Source: Macrosoma leucophasiata (taxonomy: Eukaryota; Arthropoda; Insecta; Lepidoptera; Hedylidae). Taken from it: a stretch of DNA of 64,000 nucleotides. Shown here piece after piece: positions 58,208 to 64,000 of the stretch. Numbering within the stretch: position 1 is the stretch's first letter; the number at the start of each line of letters is the position of its first letter. The notes below the pieces were generated by a model. The model was not told the origin of the DNA. It saw nothing but the letters and a program-made list of their open reading frames with translations, and ran no database searches. Location: assembly GCA_036365455.1 (NCBI GenBank), contig JAWQUS010000002.1:7130001-7194000 (forward strand). Reading direction: 5' to 3'. Position numbers and translations under genes: made by a program.

Positions 58208-58287
58208 CCATACACGAGAAAAATATGACAATTGAAATTCAATTGTGTCTCGCCGCCGGTGGCCGTACGATCCTTGAAGGATTAAAT
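58208..58287 (+). repeat. Left arm of a ~80-bp inverted repeat around TMEM245 exon 1
   Basis: Contains 'acacgagaaaaatatgac', 'gtctcgccgccggtggccgt' and 'acgatccttgaaggatta'. Its inverted partner is at 59355-59434 with only a few mismatches. The pair brackets 59 kb exon 1 symmetrically. Confidence 0.85.
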
Positions 58288-58884
58288 TAAATCTGTGATA
58301 CTCCATAGTAACCATAATTTTGAAAAGATTTGTCAAGTGTCAAATATAATAAAATTATGTGGTAAAGTAAAAAGTAACGATTCATAAAACCGGTATCGTA
58401 CAACACTAATACTAGAGAGACTAATACTATCATTATTTTGGAAATTGACATTTGCATGTGTCAATTTAGTCCGTAGCGAAAAAAAACAGACTTTACAAAC
58501 CGTAAATTTTAAATTAGCGCCTATTAGTACGAAAATATAAAAAATATGGCGGAAAAACGACTTTATTATTACAATTTTTAAATTAGTATATTTCATGAAC
58601 CCCACGCGTCAACTAAGTGAAATATGTTTTATATAGTAGTATATGTACTAATGTCTGATGACGAAAAGTTTTACTGATGTACAATTATGTACCAATGCCC
58701 CATACAAAGTGGCGGATCTCCTTTCTTGGTTATTGGTCTGTGTTGAAATTGTCGACATGCGACATGTCGAAAACAGATTTTGTAGCCGAAGAATTTTGAA
58801 CAATGATCTCATCTGAAATCTACCTTGAATTACTCCTAACGAGTGGCCAGTTTTAAAAGGATATCGTTTTATAATAATCCAACA

Positions 58885-59247
58885 ATGCAGCAATCCCCGT
58901 TTGATAATATATTTAATATAATCGGTGGTATAACAGAAGGGAATGAAAAACCTATGAAACATGGATTCTACAATGCGTTCGCCTTCTTCACACTCGGTGT
59001 CTGTTGTGCCGCTGTATATGTGCTTTTTCTTATACTTGAACCATTTTTCAAGCCCCTCTTTTGGGCGTTGCTGGTCGGTTCTCTGCTTCACCCATTCAAG
59101 TACAAACTGTCCAAAAAAATAAAGACATGGTTCGAAGATTTGGAGAAACGTAACAAATCTGTGATAGTTGGTCTGATGGTGATACCAGTGAATGTGGTCA
59201 ATGTTGCCTCTGACAGTGTTGGACATCAATTCAAAGAACATTATAAG
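58885..59247 (+). CDS. TMEM245: TMEM245-like gene, exon 1 (121 codons, start)
   Basis: Encodes the N-terminus of a multi-pass membrane protein of the TMEM245 (AI-2E) family. Its vertebrate members are conserved but biochemically uncharacterised. The ATG at 58885 (ccaacaATGc) is chosen because homology begins ~30 residues later. Recognisable: 'HGFYNAFAFF', the first membrane segment through 'LILEPFFKPLFWALLVGSLL' and the family hallmark 'HPFKYK'. Ends in phase 0 at AAG|gtaatt. The exon lies inside an ~80-bp inverted repeat. The following exons in this window join in phase, giving 492 codons so far; the gene continues past the right edge. Confidence 0.92.
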
Positions 59248-59354
59248 GTAATTAACCTTCATTAATTCAGGCAGAAAGTAGGTACTTTATCTTGAACTAA
59301 TTAGATGTACTTACTTATCCTTCCATTTTTTCCTTACACATAAGTTTCTTGTAT

Positions 59355-59434
59355 ATTTAATCCTTCATGGATCGTACGGCCACCGGCGGCGAGACACAAT
59401 TTAATTTCAATTGTCATATTTTTCTCGTGTCTGG
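59355..59434 (-). repeat. Right arm of the inverted repeat around TMEM245 exon 1
   Basis: Inverted match to 58208-58287 ('ggatcgtacggccaccggcg', 'gtcatatttttctcgtgt'). Lies in intron 1. Confidence 0.85.
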
Positions 59435-59457
59435 ACAGATTAACAAACATAGTATGT

Positions 59458-59660
59458 GTAACCCGTAATAACTCTTACACAGGCAAACAACTTACCTATC
59501 AGAGGTGGCATCGCATCAGCACTTTTCTGTGTAGATGTCTATAGGTTGCAATATTCACTTACCATCGATCTGAACTGCATGCTTGTCACAATAAAAAACT
59601 AACCCCCTTATTCTTAAACATACATTAGATACGTGTTAGCTATAGAATGCTTTGCCCTTG
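59458..59660 (+). repeat. S1 fragment and MITE fragment in TMEM245 intron 1
   Basis: 59458-59595 is S1 ('cccgtaataactcttacac' ... 'gaactgcatgcttgtcaca'). 59605-59660 matches one end of the MITE at 32411-32556 ('ccccttattcttaaacatac', 'gttagctatagaatgctttg'). Confidence 0.72.
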
Positions 59661-59762
59661 TGTCGAGAGGTCTGGCCCTGGTTTCACCATCACGAGCGAG
59701 TAATCTCGAGCTCGGAGCGGGGTTCCCCGCTATTATGTCTTTAGACACTTCCACCCCCGAGT

Positions 59763-59823
59763 GTATGGCTCTTGCAGAAATTTAGACAACAGCCTATTAT
59801 CTAAATTTCTGCAAATGCCATAC
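59763..59823. repeat. 24-bp-arm hairpin in TMEM245 intron 1
   Basis: Arms at 59763-59786 and 59800-59823 (inner 'gcagaaatttaga'/'tctaaatttctgc' exact, outer part with two mismatches) around a 13-nt loop. Confidence 0.82.
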
Positions 59824-60054
59824 CTCTAGTGCCCCACTCTGACTGGCCAATGAAGACAAGCCAGAGGTGAGAGACCTGATGCTCGGTCCGGCCGTACCTC
59901 TGTGTAACGGACAAGGCGGAGCCCAGTTCTCTCGGAGGAACTCGAGATGATGGTAAGGGGTAGTGTCACTACTCACCAACAGCTCGCCACAAGCTGCTCT
60001 GCCCCCTTACTGTCATGATTATTATTTTAATCCATTGGAATTAATATTTTTCAG

Positions 60055-60201
60055 ACTGTAATTGGGTTGCTGTCCGCCATATATGTCCTGCCATGGTTAT
60101 ATAACTCTATACCAAGGGGCTTATGTTGCATATTTTGGCAACTGACAAGTTTCGTCAGCTTCTCCACAACTCTACTTATAAGTTTGTGCAGCTCATATAT
60201 T
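60055..60201 (+). CDS. TMEM245: TMEM245-like gene, exon 2 (49 codons)
   Basis: Acceptor tttttcag|act, donor att|gtaagt, phase 0 at both ends. Encodes hydrophobic segments ('VIGLLSAIYVLPWLYN', 'FVSFSTTLLISLCSSY') that are predicted membrane helices. Intron 1 is 807 bp. Confidence 0.88.
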
Positions 60202-60364
60202 GTAAGTATTTGTGGAAAGTAAGTATAAAGATGAATGGAAAATTATCAAATTAATACTGACTAAATACATAGAGATACTAAGTAGGTCACATAAATATTA
60301 TATATTATTATTGGATGAATGGAAAATTATTATATTGCTGTGGTGGGTCATTATATAAATATTA

Positions 60365-60595
60365 TAAATGCGAAAGTTTATATGTTTGTTTATTTGTTTT
60401 TTACTCCTTCATGCAAAAACTGCTTAACCAATTTTCATTACATTTGGCACACAGAAGGTAACTTGGATTAACACATAGGATAGTTTTTATCCCGATAAAA
60501 TGTTCCTGTGGATGCCATGGGTTGATTTGATGAGTTTCCACATGTTACGCGAAAAGCAAATTACATGCGGGCGGAGCCGCGGGCAACAGCTAATT
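60365..60595 (+). repeat. Dispersed repeat in TMEM245 intron 2
   Basis: 'ttatatgtttgtttatttgt', 'ctgcttaaccaattttcatt', ends 'gggcggagccgcgggcaaca' + 'gctaatt'. Same style as 24683-24893. Confidence 0.7.
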
Positions 60596-60925
60596 AATTA
60601 TATTTTAACGGCTGCTAGTATACAAACCAGTTACATCTGACAAAATTCTTTCGATATTATTGCATGTCACTCGCTAAAATAAAAATATTACAATTGCATT
60701 ATTGAAGTTTTGTATGAAAAACAAACAAAAATTTATAAATTATGGATCTTTTACTTATCTTGATTAGGTAATAATATTTTTCTGGTAGGAGAATGATTGA
60801 AATCGGTCCAGTAGTTTATGAGCCTATTAATAACAACACAGAAATACAACCTCTCTTTCATTATTAGTAAAGGTTATAATCTGAAAGTTGAGTTTTATTG
60901 GAATAATATTTATTCACAATTACAG

Positions 60926-61154
60926 ACGCTGACCATAGCTCTGGCTTACATCATAAGTGTGTACATCTTATGGACTCCCGAGAGAGCTGGGTTTTTTAGA
61001 GTAACGTCTCGCTTGTTATGGGTGGTGATTGCAAGTTTCTTTTCGAGTCTAGCCGGGTCCTTCCAGGTGTACATGTTTGTGGTTCTACAAACTATCGGTA
61101 TGATTGGATTTGCTCTCGAAGTTCTCCATGCCCACAAACAACTGTTGATGAAAG
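60926..61154 (+). CDS. TMEM245: TMEM245-like gene, exon 3
   Basis: Acceptor aattacag|acg, donor aaag|gtatac; 76 codons plus one base, so the next codon (Asp) is split. Encodes two or three membrane helices ('ALAYIISVYILWTPER', 'WVVIASFFSSLAGSFQVYMF') and ends in a basic 'HAHKQLLMK' loop. Confidence 0.9.
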
Positions 61155-61282
61155 GTATACCTTCATTGTTTTTCACAATATTGTTTTCTTTTTGCATGGT
61201 TTAAAGTGATTATTGTTAATCTTGATAAATATCGAAATATTTAATTCATTGATAAATAATACCGATCGCGATTTGCCTTTCG

Positions 61283-61365
61283 GCTAGGTGATCACTGCAG
61301 CCCATAGATATCCACACAAAAACCAGAAGTCATAATGCTGATGCGTAAACACCCATAAGATCTTG
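61283..61365 (-). repeat. S1 fragment in TMEM245 intron 3
   Basis: 'gatcactgcagcccatagat' to 'aatgctgatgcgtaaacacc'. Confidence 0.65.
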
Positions 61366-61504
61366 GAAATTTGATTTATTTTTACATTATGATTGTTTCT
61401 AATTATGCAATAGAAGGGCCTCCCCAATTCATTACCCTAAAGTTTGACAGACACAGCAAGAGGAAAAAAGGAGAGAATTTATTTAAATAAAAATATAATT
61501 TCAG

Positions 61505-62069
61505 ATCCAGAAGCAACGATAATGTCAGCTCTACACTATGTATCTACAAATGGCTACTATGAGAATGAAGATAAATCAGATGAAGCTAAAATAGATGATA
61601 CAATACCAGAAGTTAGCGACAAAGAATCAACACCAGACAAGGATTATCCTTCCCCTGTGACCCCTGATCCTCTGACAAAGAGAGGTAGCTGGACAGGCAA
61701 CGAACCCATACAGAGTTCACCAAAACAAGCCAAAATGTTCTTCAAGACCAGAACATTGTCAGCTTTGCCTTTATCAAAAACAACATTCGAAAATCGATTA
61801 CTGGCCTCTTTCAAACAAAGATCCCTAGATGAAAACTACATGAGAACGAATTTCGACAGTGATGATGAGACAGCTCTATACTTTAAGCTTTTGTTTTTTG
61901 GATGCTTTTGCATGTTGATATGGAAATATATTTGGTTACTGCCTGTCCTGCTGTTTTTCCTGGCTATACACATTATCAAGAAACTCGTGATTCTTTTTGG
62001 TGTTTGGACCTTCTTCGAAAATCATTACAATAATATTAAGGCCAAGGTGGATAGTTGGTGGAAGGACAG
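61505..62069 (+). CDS. TMEM245: TMEM245-like gene, exon 4
   Basis: Acceptor aatttcag|atc, donor gacag|gtgaat; 2 + 187 codons + 2 bases. The first ~115 residues are acidic, Ser/Pro-rich and probably disordered cytosolic sequence ('DKESTPDKDYPSPVTPDPL'). A basic stretch follows, then a long hydrophobic span ('LYFKLLFFGCFCMLIWKYIW') and the family-typical 'IIKKLVILFGVWTFFE'. The disordered linker followed by the IKKLV..FG block matches TMEM245 layout. Confidence 0.92.
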
Positions 62070-62332
62070 GTGAATATATTATAGCTAATCCAGACTCAGA
62101 ATCCGGTTGTACTGTTTTATAGCATGATAACAACCCTTGTTATCTCATTTTTTTTTAATTGGCCAGTTTTTGTCGTTTTTGACATATGTACGATTTTGGT
62201 TCTTTTTACGAATAAAAAATGGCAAATTTACTTTCCCGGTAATCAAATACAACTAAAGTAAATGAACACTCAGATGCTCAAATGGGCGCTCTTTTGGCGC
62301 GCCAATTAGGCATGTAGTTGTTTATTAGTTTT

Positions 62333-62550
62333 TACTGCCTCAATGGCCCAGTAGCAGGGTCCGATTCCCAAGTCAGGAGCTATCCGTGATAACTGTGTGA
62401 AATCCTTTATCTCTGGTTCTATTGGGTTTTTTTCTAATTTCTGGAAATTTCTCGGTACCTCGGGCGTTTGGTAATGTACACCAGTCTCGCCACCTGTTAC
62501 ACGGGCCAAAGCGAACCTAACCAGCGAATTCGGTGTTTGCATGCACAGAT
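62333..62550 (+). repeat. S2 SINE, partly deleted head, in TMEM245 intron 4
   Basis: 'actgcctcaatggcccagta', shortened B-box part 'gtccgattcccaagtc', 'ctttatctctggttctattg', then 'tctcgccacctgttacacgg' and 'gtgtttgcatgca'. Confidence 0.78.
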
Positions 62551-62688
62551 AACCTCCAATAGATACCGTATTCAGGGCAACCGACGCTCAAAACACATTA
62601 GTTCATTTTGCCAGCATAGAACGCAATGCTTGAAATCGCGACGCAGCCTGACAGCCAATCACAGAGTTTTAGTTTCGTCTCCCGCAAC

Positions 62689-62800
62689 CCCCTGAGACCT
62701 CAAAAAACGGTGAACCGGATCCGTGTTCACCGTTATTTGAGGTACGCGCTCAAGAACGGTGAACACGGATCCGGTTCACCGTTCTTTGAGGTCTCAGGGG
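62689..62800. repeat. Large near-perfect palindrome in TMEM245 intron 4
   Basis: Arms of about 47 nt (62689-62735 and 62754-62800) pair with one mismatch. They include 'cccctgagacctcaaa', 'aacggtgaaccggatccgtg' and 'ttcaccgtt' against their exact complements. The loop is about 18 nt and is partly self-complementary ('tttgag', 'gcgctcaag'). The right arm runs straight into an S1 fragment ('gtctcaggggtggcaaca'). Confidence 0.92.
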
Positions 62801-62905
62801 TGGCAACATATCTGCATTTTGACTTTTGGTTTTTTTATAGATGTCTATAGGCTGCAGCCATCACTTACCATCGATGTGAGCTGCATGCTTGTTTTCCACG
62901 TTCCT
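62793..62905 (+). repeat. S1 fragment in TMEM245 intron 4
   Basis: 'ctcaggggtggcaacatatc' to 'gctgcatgcttgttttccac'. Confidence 0.75.
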
Positions 62906-62930
62906 AATCTATAAATCTGTGGGATGGTTG

Positions 62931-63140
62931 CAGAGGTCTAGGAAGACCAAGACTGACCTACCATGACCAAATAGGTCAAGTTCTGTCTGATGGTGGGGTC
63001 AAAAGTCTTAGGAATCGGCGTGCACGTATGAAGAGAATGATGAAGGTTGACGAGGCACGAGAGGTATGTCAGGACCGGGATACGCTCTACACTCTCAGCC
63101 TACCCCGTTAGGGACCTGGCGTGAAGATACATACATACAA
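62931..63140 (+). repeat. LINE 3' end in TMEM245 intron 4
   Basis: 'ggttgcagaggtctaggaag' to 'acctggcgtgaagatacata' + (catac)n; same family as 38545-38860. Confidence 0.82.
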
Positions 63141-63199
63141 ACTAATCTATAAAAAAAAAATTATAGATATCAGTGACAGATGATATATTTTTGTTTTAG

Positions 63200-63371
63200 A
63201 CAATCAGCTTTGATACCAGTCGAGATCCGTGGCATCCGGAAAATGACCACAATCTGCAACAACCGGGTTATAGAGATGGCGTACGACTCTATAGACACGG
63301 TTTCAACTTGCATTGTCATTGTTGGCCTCATCGTTTTTCTCACCGCTGCCACAATATTTATTTTTATACAG
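63200..63371 (+). CDS. TMEM245: TMEM245-like gene, exon 5 (gene continues beyond window)
   Basis: Acceptor gttttag|aca, donor acag|gtatgt; completes the split Arg codon, then 57 codons, phase 0. 'IRKMTTICNNRVIEMAYDSI' is followed by a membrane helix 'CIVIVGLIVFLTAATIFIFI', as expected before the large extracytosolic region of the family. No further exon is visible before 64000. Confidence 0.88.
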
Positions 63372-63401
63372 GTATGTGAAACAGAACTTTATAAATATGC
63401 T

Positions 63402-63590
63402 TTTTACGGCCCTATAGTTTCCGGCACAGAGGCATAACCTTAGGCTTCGATCGCTCATAAGCATTGAAATTAACCAAAACGTAAGTGGCGAATCGTGGGT
63501 GTTTGCATGTATGCTCGAATGCACTGCGACTGGACATTTACCTCTGCCTACCCTTCGGTGATTACAGGCGTGAAGATACGTGGTTAAGCT
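63402..63590 (+). repeat. S1 5'-part joined to S2 3'-part
   Basis: 63402-63445 is S1 ('ccctatagtttccggcacag', 'aggcataaccttaggc'). From about 63465 it is S2 ('ggcgaatcgtgggtgtttgc', 'cctacccttcggtgattaca'). A second S1-S2 chimera, with a different join from 26437-26816. Confidence 0.7.
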
Positions 63591-63894
63591 TCAGCCTCTA
63601 TCATCATCCGTAGTTTCGACAAATAACCGAAAAATGTAGTTTCCCCTTACACGTGGATAGTAACAATGCCCATAGACTTGTTTTGGATTTTCCTGTAATC
63701 TATAGGTATATAACTATTACTGGTGTTGCTTTTATAGTTTTAGGACCAATAGTTTCGCCTATTTTATTAAATAAAAGTGCATGTAACACTTTTAAAATAA
63801 TAAAAATATTCAAGATCTTTTTTTCTTTGATACACAATATATTTATCCTCTAAAAAAATCTCCCTTTTTTTGGTTTTATTTATTTGCTTCACGG

Positions 63895-64000
63895 TCACTG
63901 ATTCACATATCCGTCGTACGAAATTTCTACTCTATCGGCGCAGTTTGTTCCGAGAAAATCGGCTGTGACAGACGGACAGTCATACAGAGACACGTACGAG
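63895..64000 (+). repeat. Repeat of the 590-1207 family, cut by window edge
   Basis: 'gtttgttccgagaaaatcgg' + 'ctgtgacagacggacag' matches the 3' portion of 590-1207. Confidence 0.75.

Noticed and set aside
58648..59262. 204-residue open frame antisense to TMEM245 exon 1
   Set aside because: Shadow of the real exon, which has clear homology and splice sites on the + strand.

Overview
This window is animal nuclear DNA, almost certainly from a moth or butterfly. The evidence is intron-containing genes with GT-AG junctions, an AT-rich background, RTE-type LINE tails of repeated ATG triplets, many short dispersed SINE-like repeats, and a small secreted peptide that resembles the lepidopteran stress-responsive/ENF cytokine-like peptides. 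The lineage call is inference; no phylogenetic marker was tested.

Only two host genes can be supported. The 5' part of a TMEM245-like multi-pass membrane protein gene (AI-2E family) starts at 58885 on the + strand. Five exons (58885-59247, 60055-60201, 60926-61154, 61505-62069, 63200-63371) join in phase into 492 codons, and the gene runs off the right edge. A single-exon gene at 49371-49832 encodes a 153-residue secreted precursor made of two tandem copies of one unit. Each copy ends in a Cys-x10-Cys peptide preceded by Arg-Phe-Gly.

The centre-left holds a complete, apparently intact Ty3/Gypsy LTR retrotransposon (10882-18343, 7462 bp). Its two 1038-bp LTRs look identical by eye. It has a primer-binding site, a gag ORF, a pol ORF (protease, RT, RNase H, integrase) in the -1 frame, a canonical A AAA AAC slippery heptamer directly before the gag stop, and a polypurine tract. 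No env is present. It sits in the TA-rich tail of an older repeat.

The rest is a graveyard of mobile DNA. 1-10.6 kb: an RTE LINE end with 9-bp target duplications, a 2.6-copy tandem array of ~400-bp units, and a foldback element with tRNA-like sequence. 18.4-30 kb: a duplicated ~350-bp block with a conserved E-box and TATA-like site, plus many SINEs. 30-48 kb: SINEs, LINE ends, MITEs, a GC-rich segment at 41.2-42.4 kb and a GCATC microsatellite. 48-58 kb: a Harbinger-like MITE next to the peptide gene, a broken Helitron helicase, LINE ends and more SINEs. One dispersed family, called S1 here, appears about two dozen times in 64 kb.

The most unusual items are: (i) a small mobile family whose core is a tRNA-like sequence flanked by long perfect inverted arms, with 12-bp target duplications at two copies; (ii) the duplicated cytokine-like precursor gene; (iii) an ~80-bp inverted repeat bracketing the first exon of the TMEM245 gene; and (iv) several near-perfect large palindromes, including one in TMEM245 intron 4. 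Repeat boundaries were read by eye and are approximate unless target duplications are named.
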